Positions 26,794 through 37,660 of a stretch of 64,000 nt of DNA are shown here, in pieces. The notes under the pieces are model-generated. The model ran no database searches, was not told the origin of the DNA, and worked only from the letters and a program-made list of their open reading frames with translations. Origin of the DNA: Dysgonomonas sp. Marseille-P4361 (GTDB lineage Bacteria > Bacteroidota > Bacteroidia > Bacteroidales > Dysgonomonadaceae). The stretch lies in assembly GCF_900343125.1 (NCBI RefSeq), contig NZ_OPYL01000004.1, forward strand, positions 1 through 64,000. The letters run 5' to 3'. Positions within the stretch are counted from its first letter, which is position 1. Each line of letters opens with the position of its first letter. The translations under genes were made by a program, and so were the position numbers.

Positions 26794-28755
26794 ATGAAGA
26801 TTAAATTAACTTTTTTCCTACTCTGTTTGTTGTTAATTACAAATGGAAGTTCGCCTATAAAGGCACAAGTAACAATTGGGAGCAATCTTATTCCCGAAAA
26901 AGCCGCTATTTTAGACATCAAAGAAATTGAGAGTAAAGAAGGAGGAGTAACAGCGACCAAAGGTGGATTAGTTCTTCCTAGAGTAAATTTAGAAAAGAAG
27001 TACCAATTATACCCTTTCATTAGAGAAGCTGGTTATAATGCTTCAAACTTTGATGATCCTGACTATGATCCGAATGCTGACGCTACATATGCTGCCGAAA
27101 AACCAGCACACAAAGGATTAATAGTATACAACCTGACAGAAAATGACGATGAGGAACTTTGTCTTGGACTGAATCAGTGGGATGGTGAAAAATGGAATTG
27201 TTTTCAAGAAAAAATGGGAAATGCCATTGCAGAACTAGGAAATTGTGATTCGTTACAATTTATAGGACAGTACCAGAATAAAGTGGCTTTAGGAGCTGGG
27301 AACTATATGACAATACCTCTGCATGTAAAAAAAGCCGAAGCATATACACTGACAGCTCGCCCTTCTCCCGATAATGGTTACTATTTTACAGCCAGTGGTG
27401 TATTCCTTACTCCGGGATATTACTTCCTTTCGGTTCCTGGTGCTGGAACACCTGTCAAATTCACACCTGAAGGAGAGCCTGGAGACTTGATAAAAATTGC
27501 ATTCAACAACAAGCCGATGGACGCTTGTAATCCTAAATATATAGTAGTCGAAGATTCTTCAGTGAAACCGTTGTATACTATGCTTTGTGGTAAAACCAAA
27601 GTTCACGGAGTATACCAAATGGACAAAGAATTAACTGACGATAATTATATAACAGTTACGCTGAATGTAGATATTGAAGCTATAGGTGCTAAATACATTA
27701 TAGAGACCAATACCGTAGATGGTATTTACTTTAAAGGACAAGGACTACTTACCACTGTTGGCGAACAAACAGTGGTACTTCAAGGATATGGAACTCCTAC
27801 TAATTTCGATGATAAAGTAATGACTATCACATCCAATAGTGTAAAATCGAAAGAAACCTGTAAAGCTACTGTGCCAATTGCTTACTCTACAAAAACAACA
27901 TATGGATGGGGATGGTACAATAATACTGCCGGATACATTATGCAAATAGTGGGCGGAAAACCTCAAGGTACCCGATTGATTGCCGATGCGGACATCAACT
28001 TCGGGACAGATGAAAACAGTGCTGTAAGAATAGTAAAACACAGTCCTACACAAACATTCAACCACCAAATATTGAGTGGTGAAGGAATGGGAGGTGCAGC
28101 CTATGAGCCTGCAAGAGTAAAAGATATGTTTGATCAAAAACCTGAAATTGTACTTGTTGGGTTCGACTTAGCTATCGTTAATGCTTCTGACAGAGCCACT
28201 ATCGCTCAATATATGGTCGACTACCTAAAAGAGGGAGGAGTGATGATTCTTGCTCTAGAAAGAGATTATATGATGAAATCCTTCTGTGAAGCTCTATATC
28301 CAGGGATTTCTGTATCGACTACCTGGCGTAGCACTATGAGATATCAGATGGGATTTATGGATGACGAAATACTGAAAGGACCCTTTGGAGACATAAGAGG
28401 TAAATATTGGGGAAATGATATGGGTGGAGCTATCAGTGTGACAGGGCTACCTGAAGAAGACCTGATTGTATATAGCAGAGATGAGAACGGAAAACCAATA
28501 ATGTTCAAACACAAATATTTTAATCTCTTCTGGATAGGAGAAGGTGGTGTTTTTGCTAATTACAATGGTACAGCTGGCTCTAGTGCTGGAAGTGCCGCAA
28601 CCGGAGTAGCCTACCCTGTTGCCTTTGACAACGACTATAGACCAATGACACGCACTTGGACCGGAGGTGATGTAGAAAATGGGAGATTGTATGCCAATAT
28701 CTTAGCTTGGGCTATCAAACAGGCTCAGTTTAACGGGATAAACACACCAAAATAA
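26794..28755 (+). CDS. Secreted surface protein with repeated beta-sandwich units
   Basis: A 653-residue exported protein with a signal peptide ending near residue 25 (IKAQ-VTIG). The N-terminal region (about 25-150; VTIGSNL, GGLVLPRVNLEK, KGLIVYNLTEND, LNQWDGEKWNCF) is the tail-fibre-like head found in many secreted Bacteroidota proteins. Two related beta-sandwich repeats follow. One has NYMTIPLHV, GYYFTASGVFLTPGYYF and GAGTPVKF. The other has NYITVTLNV, GIYFKGQGLLTTVGEQ and GYGTPTNF; each ends in a cysteine. The last about 250 residues form an alpha/beta region (QKPEIVLVGFDLAIVNAS, YLKEGGVMILALERDY) of unclear fold, possibly glutamine-amidotransferase-like. The function is unknown. The protein at 29889 has the same head type. 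Confidence 0.65.
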   Translation: MKIKLTFFLLCLLLITNGSSPIKAQVTIGSNLIPEKAAILDIKEIESKEGGVTATKGGLVLPRVNLEKKYQLYPFIREAGYNASNFDDPDYDPNADATYAAEKPAHKGLIVYNLTENDDEELCLGLNQWDGEKWNCFQEKMGNAIAELGNCDSLQFIGQYQNKVALGAGNYMTIPLHVKKAEAYTLTARPSPDNGYYFTASGVFLTPGYYFLSVPGAGTPVKFTPEGEPGDLIKIAFNNKPMDACNPKYIVVEDSSVKPLYTMLCGKTKVHGVYQMDKELTDDNYITVTLNVDIEAIGAKYIIETNTVDGIYFKGQGLLTTVGEQTVVLQGYGTPTNFDDKVMTITSNSVKSKETCKATVPIAYSTKTTYGWGWYNNTAGYIMQIVGGKPQGTRLIADADINFGTDENSAVRIVKHSPTQTFNHQILSGEGMGGAAYEPARVKDMFDQKPEIVLVGFDLAIVNASDRATIAQYMVDYLKEGGVMILALERDYMMKSFCEALYPGISVSTTWRSTMRYQMGFMDDEILKGPFGDIRGKYWGNDMGGAISVTGLPEEDLIVYSRDENGKPIMFKHKYFNLFWIGEGGVFANYNGTAGSSAGSAATGVAYPVAFDNDYRPMTRTWTGGDVENGRLYANILAWAIKQAQFNGINTPK

Positions 28756-28782
28756 TTATAGTCAGTAAATTATATTAAACAG

Positions 28783-28815
28783 AAAAAGGTAAGGAAACGA
28801 TTTCCTTACCTTTTT
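28783..28815. terminator. Strong terminator after the 653-aa surface protein gene
   Basis: A 15-bp perfect stem (28783-28797 with 28801-28815) has a 3-base loop. A-rich and T-rich ends allow function on both strands; a minus-strand gene ends at 28850. Confidence 0.85.
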
Positions 28816-28849
28816 CATTGTATATTATCAATAATAATTTCCAATAATC

Positions 28850-29266
28850 TTATTTATTTAACATATTCTCTGTTACCTTCAATCGATAAACACTGTGTTG
28901 TTTTTCTGCTATAAATTCCCAAAACTTGAATTTCCTCAGTTCCTGAGTCAGTAACTTACCTTCAAAATACACATCGAACCGAACTTCCAGAGGAACTACA
29001 ATATCTTCATCTTCATACTCACATTCAGGCACATGATACTTTGCCGAAGCACTATTGCTTGTATCATGAGCTAGCATTTTTGTCTCGTTAGGCGCTATTT
29101 TGAGTATGGTATCATTGACTAAAAAGCAGTCGTCTTTATGTATAGACGTTTTAACAACAAGTGTATCTCCAAGAGTGTTTTCTATTTCGTAAGTATACTC
29201 ATACTCCCAAGAGCAACTCATCAACAAAAAAGGGAATAATAATATTATAATTTTTACTTTCAACAT
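28850..29266 (-). CDS. Small lipoprotein of unknown function
   Basis: A 138-residue protein with a lipobox (Cys18 in LLMSCSWEYEY) followed by a mainly beta-strand domain (TYEIENTLGDTLVVKTSI, VVPLEVRFDVYFEGKLL). There is a pair of cysteines (CF in DDCFLV and VPEC). The family is not recognised. It is a single gene convergent with the surface-protein gene. Confidence 0.6.
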   Translation of the reverse strand: MLKVKIIILLFPFLLMSCSWEYEYTYEIENTLGDTLVVKTSIHKDDCFLVNDTILKIAPNETKMLAHDTSNSASAKYHVPECEYEDEDIVVPLEVRFDVYFEGKLLTQELRKFKFWEFIAEKQHSVYRLKVTENMLNK

Positions 29267-29459
29267 TAACTATAAGATAAATTAATCTTACAAAAAGATA
29301 TCATAGGTTTAATAAGATAGCAAGTATAAACAAAAAAGCCACAAAAATGAACTTTAGAATAAAATTTAACATCTTCACTTAGCCTAACAACTCTTTACCA
29401 ATTACTTTCTTTTGACATTTCACGCCCCCTGCATTCATAGCATTTTATAAAAACTCCCA

Positions 29460-29720
29460 TTAGAATAATCCAGTTTCGTACAAGGTCGGTCAACACAATG
29501 AAGGAGTATTAATAGTTCCTTACTTTAGAGATAACGAAGGATACTTTGGAGCTGATATAACAGTAGAGTCTACCAACACATAATGTGAGGATTAACTATT
29601 TCTTTACAATCAGGGAATCTTGCTAATGAAAAAGGAAAAGTGCTACATCTATAGAAGGACTAGACAACACAAAGAACACATTAATAAACCTTACATTTAG
29701 AGACACATATAATACAAAAA
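29460..29720 (+). pseudogene. Decayed partial duplicate of the gene at 29889-31337
   Basis: From about 29464 the DNA clearly resembles 30540-30720 of the intact downstream gene. It reads NPVSYKVGQHNEGVLIVPYF, then GYFGADITVEST, against NPVSYKAGEQYEGVLIVPYF and GYYGADLTIEST. The copy has a one-base loss just before NPVS (AGAATAATCC versus AGAATGAATCC), a premature stop after VESTNT, and further drift through the shared block GGGAATCTTGC. Only this interior part remains; there is no start or end. The rest of the 29267-29888 gap is AT-rich and shows nothing else. Confidence 0.7.
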
Positions 29721-29888
29721 GAGACAAAATAACACACAATTCCATTTTTTAACATCCTAAACAATCTAGAATAAGAAGTTATAAATTACTTTCGCGCAAA
29801 CAACATCAAATACACACACCTAATATTATAATTTACAAAAATCCGTCCCTATTTTAATTAATCACAACTACTCTTAACAAACACAAAA

Positions 29889-31337
29889 ATGGAAAAATCT
29901 TTATTTACATTAGCTTTATTGTGCCTTCTTTTTAAGGCAGGAGCTATTCAAGCTCAAGTATCCATAGGAACAAATAATCCTCCTCAAAAATTTTCGATTC
30001 TCGAAATACATAGTGAAGCTACACATACAGGAGGACTACGTTTACCTCAATTAACAGAAGATGATAAAAACGGGATGAACACTAAACTTCTTGAATCTCT
30101 TGAAAAAAGTAAAGGCTTAACAATATTCAACATCATCACAGGACAAATAGAATTTTGGGATGGAGAAAAATGGGTCGCTGCAAAAACCATTGAACCATGG
30201 ATGACATCAGGGACTAATAAGATTGCGACCTCTAACACCGATAATATTTATCAGATGGGACTGGTAACAATAGGGGATCCGAATAACATTGATCCTACTG
30301 CAATCTTTAATGTGGTTTCTAAGAATAAAGGAGTTTTACTACCTCGTATAGAGTTAAGTGGACCAACAGATATTGTTACTATTCCAAACCCTACAACAGG
30401 ATTGTTAATTTATAACACAGGGGCTAACTCGGCATTTCCTGTTGAAGGCTATTTATATTGGAACGGTAAAGAATGGAGGCAATTTGTATCAGGAACTAGT
30501 AAAAACCCTCAAATATCAGGATTAGACTGTATCAATGCCAGAATGAATCCTGTTTCGTACAAAGCTGGAGAACAATACGAAGGTGTTCTTATTGTTCCTT
30601 ACTTTGGCGGTAACGGAGGATATTATGGTGCAGACTTAACAATAGAGTCTACCGGAGTAACGGGACTTACAGCCACCTTACAACCGGGGAATCTTGCCTA
30701 TGGCAATGGAGAGATGATATTTAATTTATCTGGAATACCAAGTGAGTCAAGTCCCGAATTAGCTACTTTTGAGATTGATTTCGCAGGCAATGTTTGCTCT
30801 GCTTCAGTAGGTGCAAATTCGTTGAAACAAGGTGAAATTGAATATTGGCACGGAACAATGCTTGCCAGCGAAAGAAATGTATTAGTCAGTGATTTTGTAG
30901 AAGATATGCCCATTATCGAAGATGCATTGAGACTAGATGCTTACTTTGACCAACATTCTAATGGAGATCATCCTATATCTTTCATTCCCAGAATATACAA
31001 TGTATCGAACAAACCCGTTAAGTATTCGTGGGGAGGTGTTACTTCGGTAGAAGGACGTGGACGAGGCAATGTTATTCTTGCTCCTGGAGGTTACCAAGAT
31101 CTGGATAATGGAATGTACATGGGATACGGAGAGAATATGATGATGGGCATCTCTACTCCTGATACATCCATGGGACATGGAGTCACTTCGCAGGAAACAA
31201 TGACTATCGATCTATTCTATAGTGGCAGATGGTATCGAGTATTCTTTACGGGCTGGGTCGATAATAAGAATACAAAGGATAAGGATGATGCAGATAATAC
31301 CCGTGAGGTTTATATTACTTATCAAAGATTATACTAG
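29889..31337 (+). CDS. Secreted surface protein with tail-fibre-like N terminus
   Basis: A 482-residue exported protein. The signal peptide ends near residue 22 (IQAQ-VSIG). The head repeats the pattern seen in the 653-residue protein upstream: VSIGTNNPP, GGLRLPQLTEDDKNG, KGLTIFNIITGQIEFWDGEKW, and then a second head-like unit with GVLLPRIELSG, GLLIYNTG and GYLYWNGKEWRQF. Next comes a beta-sandwich with NPVSYKAGEQYEGVLIVPYF and CSASVGAN, and a C-terminal part with HPISFIPRIYNVSN and GRWYRVFFTGWVDN. Such proteins are probably surface-exposed or secreted; no binding partner is known. A decayed partial copy lies just upstream, so the region has undergone duplication. Confidence 0.65.
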   Translation: MEKSLFTLALLCLLFKAGAIQAQVSIGTNNPPQKFSILEIHSEATHTGGLRLPQLTEDDKNGMNTKLLESLEKSKGLTIFNIITGQIEFWDGEKWVAAKTIEPWMTSGTNKIATSNTDNIYQMGLVTIGDPNNIDPTAIFNVVSKNKGVLLPRIELSGPTDIVTIPNPTTGLLIYNTGANSAFPVEGYLYWNGKEWRQFVSGTSKNPQISGLDCINARMNPVSYKAGEQYEGVLIVPYFGGNGGYYGADLTIESTGVTGLTATLQPGNLAYGNGEMIFNLSGIPSESSPELATFEIDFAGNVCSASVGANSLKQGEIEYWHGTMLASERNVLVSDFVEDMPIIEDALRLDAYFDQHSNGDHPISFIPRIYNVSNKPVKYSWGGVTSVEGRGRGNVILAPGGYQDLDNGMYMGYGENMMMGISTPDTSMGHGVTSQETMTIDLFYSGRWYRVFFTGWVDNKNTKDKDDADNTREVYITYQRLY

Positions 31338-31353
31338 ACTTTAATTTAGTTTT

Positions 31354-32348
31354 TTACTCCCCGACTATATTTAATCTTACAAAACTACATTTTATTGCTG
31401 CCTTCTTTACGGGAGGCAGTTTTTCTTTCTCAAGAGAAGCATATACCTCGAAGTCACCTTCCAGATCGGAGATTGTGAGCACTAGCGTATCATCCTCAAT
31501 CTGAAAATCAGCAGAATAAATAGTATTATCGGATGAGATGGCTGTTATCGACCAATCGTCTGAAATAAAATAATACATCTGATACTGAGTATCCTCATTC
31601 TGAGGTTCTGTCAAATCATAAAGAATTCCATCTGATCCAAAATGTAACATATTGTTCCAGAAAGCTATTTTATCTTGAAAAGACTCTTCAAACAAGGTTA
31701 TAACTTTTGCACGTTCTTCTTCCCTATCGGTATCTACATCCACATCATATACTACTTCTTTGCAAAGCCAAGTACCAATAGTAATAGGATGTTCTTGAGC
31801 TTTGTTAGTTGTCTTGCCGACTTCTTGAACCTTACCCTTGCATCGAAGGTATAATCAACTGAAGTATTATCCTCCATAGAATTGAAATCATCCGAGTCTT
31901 CGAGTATTTGCCGAGCTTCTTTTTTGTCTAATATCAGATATAAGTAATCGTCCAAAATTTCATAATTAAAAAATCCTTTCAAAACACCTTCCTTCCCCTC
32001 TATCCCCATTAATGACCCCGAGGTAAAGTAGTTGCTGAGAATAACCTCTTTTACGACAAATTCAGTCAGGTCAGTTTTTTGTTCTATTAGAATATGAGTT
32101 CCTTGCTCAGTTAATACCATATAGCTACCTCCCATTTCGCTCATAAATTTAGTTTCATTTTCACTAATAGTTTGATTTAATTGATCTTCAAAAGCTTTGT
32201 TTGCTGAGCTAACCTTAATTTTGAATCTGTCAAGATCCCAGATACCGACAATAGGATGATTCATCAAATCATCTCTTTGCTGAGCTATACTGACCAGAGA
32301 GATAGAAAGCAATGCTAAAAGAAATATGTATAGTTTTCTCACCTTCAT
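31354..32348 (-). pseudogene. Frameshifted member of the two-repeat secreted family
   Basis: The first frame (ATG at 32348, signal peptide, then DLMNHPIVGIWDLDRF) runs to LTKLKN and then into ILLLLVLGFAKK-stop at 31752. In the next frame the expected text continues as HPITIGTWLCKEVVYDVDVDTD and through WNNMLHFGSDGILYD to the end at 31354. The two paralogues upstream have NHPLTQGSW or NHPLTQGTW at this spot, so one C was lost near 31791 (AACCAT became AACAT). The N-terminal half could still be made and exported. It is the last gene of a four-gene operon. Confidence 0.8.
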
Positions 32349-32377
32349 AAAGTTATGTAGTTATTATAAGTATTCGA

Positions 32378-33457
32378 TCAAGGTTCGTCGCTTACATTTC
32401 CTAGTTTTTTCTCTTTGGGCTGAATATCGAAGAGAGAACCATTTATAGTTGAGGGCTTCCCCTGCCAAACAGTTTTCTTACCATTGACAGTGATCGTTAT
32501 CAATGCTTTTTCTTCTCCTACATCTGTCTTTTGATTCTGGATGGTATAGTTTACTGTCCCGCTATCGAAAGACAATTGAGCCGTTTTTGGACTATTGTTT
32601 ACACTATAATTAAAGGTTTTCATCGCTGCCTTGTCGGGGTGATCGGGGTAGGCAAAATAGATTTTATCGTCTTCTTGCTGAAAGGCATAATAAAGATTAC
32701 CTTCGTAAACGAATAACACTGCCCGTCCTTTTCCATTCTGGGTTTCGAAACTAAAAATGGGTTTATGATAATCAGTATCCAGATATTTATAGGCATATTC
32801 TTCCGATGTTCCATCTTCGTTAAAACGACTGCCTTCGACTAGGTAATAGATAGGATTCTTAAAACCATCCTCTGTAAAAGAATCAACAATTTTAAGACTT
32901 CCATCCACCCACTTATGATAGTTATAACTATGATAGGCTGCTCCCCCACTCGATCCGGACAAGAGGAGTTTTTTATCAGCCTTCGGTTCTACGAAGCCTC
33001 CTCTATAGCAGGTACAATCAGCATAAAGACTAGTTAATTCTTCATCAAATAAGAATTTATCATTTGACGACAAATAAAAGAATTGTTGCTGACTGGGATA
33101 GTAACACCCCTCGTCATATATTTCGCGGTCTAAAACACATAAGTCGGGTTTATCATCAAAATTATAATCGTCCGTAAAAAAGAATCTTTTGGGCTGGAGT
33201 ACATCTTTGCTAATCTTCAGCACCGGCGCAGAGTTAACATATTCCTTCATCTCATCGTCCCCGGCTGAGAGGATTATCTCGTCCGTTGCTCTGTCATACA
33301 AACGAAAGTATGCACTTGCATCTTGTTCTACAGTGTCAGATGCCGTGAAGAACAATCCATATCGATCTGTGAAGTCGTAGATATCATAAATTTGTTGGCT
33401 TAGTAGCTGACCACAGCAACAAAGGATGAGGAAGAATATAAGTGTCAGATTTTTCAT
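32378..33457 (-). CDS. Secreted XAC2610-like protein
   Basis: A 359-residue exported protein; I chose the ATG at 33457 (MKNLTLIFFLILCCCG) over the TTG two codons upstream. The signal region contains three adjacent cysteines, and mature residues start near QQIYDIYDF. The segment FFFTDDYNFDDKPDLCVLD, followed by YYPSQQQFFYLSSNDKFLFDEEL, matches the calcium-loop-like DxNxDxxxDL style seen in XAC2610-type proteins. A later part (GGFVEPKADKKLLLSGSSGG) also fits. The function is unknown. It lies between members of the two-repeat family with 27-29 base gaps, so all four are probably one operon. Confidence 0.6.
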   Translation of the reverse strand: MKNLTLIFFLILCCCGQLLSQQIYDIYDFTDRYGLFFTASDTVEQDASAYFRLYDRATDEIILSAGDDEMKEYVNSAPVLKISKDVLQPKRFFFTDDYNFDDKPDLCVLDREIYDEGCYYPSQQQFFYLSSNDKFLFDEELTSLYADCTCYRGGFVEPKADKKLLLSGSSGGAAYHSYNYHKWVDGSLKIVDSFTEDGFKNPIYYLVEGSRFNEDGTSEEYAYKYLDTDYHKPIFSFETQNGKGRAVLFVYEGNLYYAFQQEDDKIYFAYPDHPDKAAMKTFNYSVNNSPKTAQLSFDSGTVNYTIQNQKTDVGEEKALITITVNGKKTVWQGKPSTINGSLFDIQPKEKKLGNVSDEP

Positions 33458-33485
33458 TTGCAATTTAGGATATAAATATCTTGGT

Positions 33486-34430
33486 TTATTTTTCTAAACG
33501 GAATATCATTTTCACAGCTGCTCCCTCGACAAAAGGTAATATTTGTTCGTCGAGCGAGGAGTTTAACTCTATCTCTTTTTCCACATCTGATATAGTTAAT
33601 ATTAATCTATCCCCTTCGATACTGAAATCGAAAGAATCAGCAGACCTCCAGCCGGCATATACATAAAGCATTCTTTCATTTACGATAAAATAAGGCCTCT
33701 CTTCATAAACAATAGAAGCTGTTCCATCTTCTCTAAATAAGATACTTTTATCCCAAAAAGCCATTTGTTGATCTATCAGGTCATTTAGATTAGCTTTTAC
33801 TTTATTTATTATTTCTTCATCTTTAACAGATGGACTCAGCTCGTATGCAATATCCTCTAGTACCCAAGATCCTTGCGTTAGCGGGTGATTTTGTAGATCT
33901 GCCAACTGTAGGTCCGTTTTTCTCAGTTTTGCTTTTATATCTAAACTAAAAATAGATATACTATCCATTTCTACACCCTCACGTTTAGTTACCTCTTGCA
34001 ATATTTGCATAACACTCACACTATCAAAAGACATGTAAAGATTATCATCTTTAATTTTATAGCTATATTTTTCGTTTAAAACTCCCTCCTTACCTTCTTT
34101 TGTTTCCGAAATAGAGTATTGACCAAAATAAAATATTTGTATAGAAGAGCTTCCCAAATCTCCTTTATCATACATACCTTGTATATATCCTCCGTTTTCT
34201 GTAAAGATCAAGAGTTCATCCCCTTTATCTTCGTAAGTTTTATTAAACCCCATTATATAGTCTTTCACCTTAGCCTCTATATCTTTATTATTAAGACTCA
34301 CTTCGGCATCAAAATCTTCATGCATCCAGATACCAACTATGGGATGACCTTTCAGCTCGTCTTTTTGCTGAGCTACGCCGAGCAGGGGAAGAGACAGTAA
34401 GAATAAAATAAATATGTATAGTTTTTTCAT
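33486..34430 (-). CDS. Secreted two-repeat protein (lipocalin-like suspected)
   Basis: A 314-residue protein with a signal peptide (cleavage after about residue 20, GVAQ-QKDE); the start is the ATG at 34430, as the frame reaches a TTG just upstream. It has two similar halves. The first opens with KGHPIVGIWMHEDF and ends FSLDIKAKLRKTDLQLADL. The second opens with QNHPLTQGSWVLEDI and ends VKMIFRLEK. The G-x-W near the start of each half and the predicted beta strands suggest lipocalin-like barrels, but this is not established. Paralogues flank it on both sides, at 34458 and (frameshifted) at 31354. Confidence 0.65.
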   Translation of the reverse strand: MKKLYIFILFLLSLPLLGVAQQKDELKGHPIVGIWMHEDFDAEVSLNNKDIEAKVKDYIMGFNKTYEDKGDELLIFTENGGYIQGMYDKGDLGSSSIQIFYFGQYSISETKEGKEGVLNEKYSYKIKDDNLYMSFDSVSVMQILQEVTKREGVEMDSISIFSLDIKAKLRKTDLQLADLQNHPLTQGSWVLEDIAYELSPSVKDEEIINKVKANLNDLIDQQMAFWDKSILFREDGTASIVYEERPYFIVNERMLYVYAGWRSADSFDFSIEGDRLILTISDVEKEIELNSSLDEQILPFVEGAAVKMIFRLEK

Positions 34431-34457
34431 TCGCAATTAAGATATTACATTCTTTGG

Positions 34458-35354
34458 TTATTTTACCAGACGGAATATCACTTTCATCGTTATTCTATCA
34501 ATATGGGGCAGGTCGGTTTCTCCGATCTGTCTATATAGGTCTAGGTTTTCTTCTTCTTGAAACAAGATTAGTTCAAGCATATCTCCTTCGATACGATAAT
34601 TGGCAAAATTACCATTATCACGGAAACCGACAATTCCGATAGTTTTATCATCTACCACCCAGTAATTTCCTCGTTCTTCATCGATAACAGCTACTCCATC
34701 TTCTTCAAAGCCTATAGTTTCGTACAAAGCATTTATTTGATCGGCATAAGAATCTAAGATAGCCTCTTTCAAAGAATTAGCCCAGTACTCATCTTCTATT
34801 TCTACCTTAGGCTCTAGTTCATACTTCGCATCTTCGAACTTCCATGTCCCCTGAGTAAGAGGATGATTCTTCAGGTCTGTCAATTGATCATTTGTTTTCT
34901 TTAACTTGTATTTCGTTGTGATAGGGAAATCAACAAAATCAGGTTCGTTTATAAAGTCACATTCCGGATGATTCAGTAAGCGACGACTTGCTTTTTCCAC
35001 ATTGACTGTCAAATATAAAATATCTTCTCCTACAAGCTTATAATCTGTCGTTTGAGGCCGCGTTCTATTTCTTCTTACTTGAGAAATCTCTGAACCTGAA
35101 ACAAAGTAAGCTGCTTCGAATACTTCTTTTATAATAGGATCTGGTAAATCACTATTTAATCCTATCAGAGCCATAATTCCATATTCGGAAAATACCACGT
35201 AGGTAACACCCATCTCTTTTATTGTCTCTTCTTCTACATTTTGAAGATGCCACACACCTACTATGGGATGACCTTTGAGATCGTCCTTTTGTTGAGCATT
35301 AGTAGACAAAGAGAATGTAAACAGGAGTAATAGAACAGTGTATAGTTTTTCCAT
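34458..35354 (-). CDS. Secreted two-repeat protein, first gene of the operon
   Basis: A 298-residue protein starting at the ATG at 35354 (MEKLYTVLLLLFTFSLS); the frame extends 13 codons upstream, but that would bury the signal peptide. It is a paralogue of the 33486 gene: KGHPIVGVWHLQNV opens the first half, KNHPLTQGTWKFEDA the second, and it ends MKVIFRLVK. It begins the four-gene cluster and is separated from groEL by a terminator. The function is unknown; sequence drift between the paralogues is large except at the repeat openings. Confidence 0.65.
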   Translation of the reverse strand: MEKLYTVLLLLFTFSLSTNAQQKDDLKGHPIVGVWHLQNVEEETIKEMGVTYVVFSEYGIMALIGLNSDLPDPIIKEVFEAAYFVSGSEISQVRRNRTRPQTTDYKLVGEDILYLTVNVEKASRRLLNHPECDFINEPDFVDFPITTKYKLKKTNDQLTDLKNHPLTQGTWKFEDAKYELEPKVEIEDEYWANSLKEAILDSYADQINALYETIGFEEDGVAVIDEERGNYWVVDDKTIGIVGFRDNGNFANYRIEGDMLELILFQEEENLDLYRQIGETDLPHIDRITMKVIFRLVK

Positions 35355-35426
35355 AACAGTTGTGTTTTCTGATTGAAGTTTAAATATACTCATTTATATT
35401 TATCAGCATTAGACCTGAGTACAAAA

Positions 35427-35460
35427 AAAGACGAGCACCTACAGATAGGTACTCGTCTTT
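35427..35460 (-). terminator. Terminator of the groES-groEL operon
   Basis: The stem AAAGACGAGCACCTA (35427-35441) pairs with TAGGTACTCGTCTTT (35446-35460) with one mismatch and a 4-base loop. On the minus strand it is followed by a run of T residues, 26 bases after the groEL stop. Confidence 0.75.
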
Positions 35461-35485
35461 GAGTTATTCTATTTTGGGGATGTTA

Positions 35486-37138
<1,653 letters not shown>

Positions 37139-37198
37139 CTAATAGCATTGTAGCTATTAGTTTGTTTGTTTATTAAATTAACTTATCTCAATGAAATA

Positions 37199-37468
37199 TT
37201 AAATAATTGCAAGAATATCAGACTGACGCATGATAAGGAAATTTCCGCCATCTAGTTCGATCTCTGTACCTGCATATTTGCCATAAAGTACATTATCGCC
37301 TACTTTAACGATCATGTCTTCGTCTTTTGTTCCGTTACCTACTGCGATTACTTCACCTTTCAATGGTTTTTCTTTTGCAGTATCAGGAATAATGATACCT
37401 CCTACGCTTTTTTCTTCAGCAGCCGCTGGCTTAATCAAAACTCTGTCTGCTAATGGTTTAATACTCAT
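37199..37468 (-). CDS. groES: Co-chaperonin GroES
   Basis: An 89-residue 10-kDa co-chaperonin that caps the GroEL ring. Visible hallmarks are [33 protein letters not shown] (start of the barrel and mobile loop), [31 protein letters not shown] and the last strand [12 protein letters not shown]. It heads the groES-groEL operon. Upstream there is no CIRCE element; instead a possible -24/-12 type promoter is seen. Confidence 0.97.
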   Translation of the reverse strand: MSIKPLADRVLIKPAAAEEKSVGGIIIPDTAKEKPLKGEVIAVGNGTKDEDMIVKVGDNVLYGKYAGTEIELDGGNFLIMRQSDILAII

Positions 37469-37535
37469 GATTCTTAAATTTAAATTGTTATTATTATATT
37501 TTATATATATTATAATTATTCTCAGTTTAGAGTAT

Positions 37536-37600
37536 AGCTAATTGTGTGCCAAAATTTGATTCTGACAAAAAAACAGAACTCTGACACAAACAAACTGACA
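37536..37600 (-). promoter_or_regulatory. Possible sigma-54-type promoter and TGTCAG repeats before groES
   Basis: On the minus strand TTGGCACACAATTAGCT (37536-37552) has GG and GC exactly 10 bases apart, as in -24/-12 promoters (consensus TGGCAC-N5-TTGCW; the -12 part has TAGC instead of TTGC). Directly upstream are three copies of TGTCAG (plus-strand CTGACA at 37562-37567, 37581-37586 and 37595-37600). These could be activator or heat-shock regulator sites. The start codon lies about 68 bases downstream. No TAnnTTTG box is obvious here. Confidence 0.4.
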
Positions 37601-37660
37601 AGACGTCATTTTTCAGGGAAGAAGGGGGTTAACTAAATGCTGTCAAAAGCAGAAATGAGA

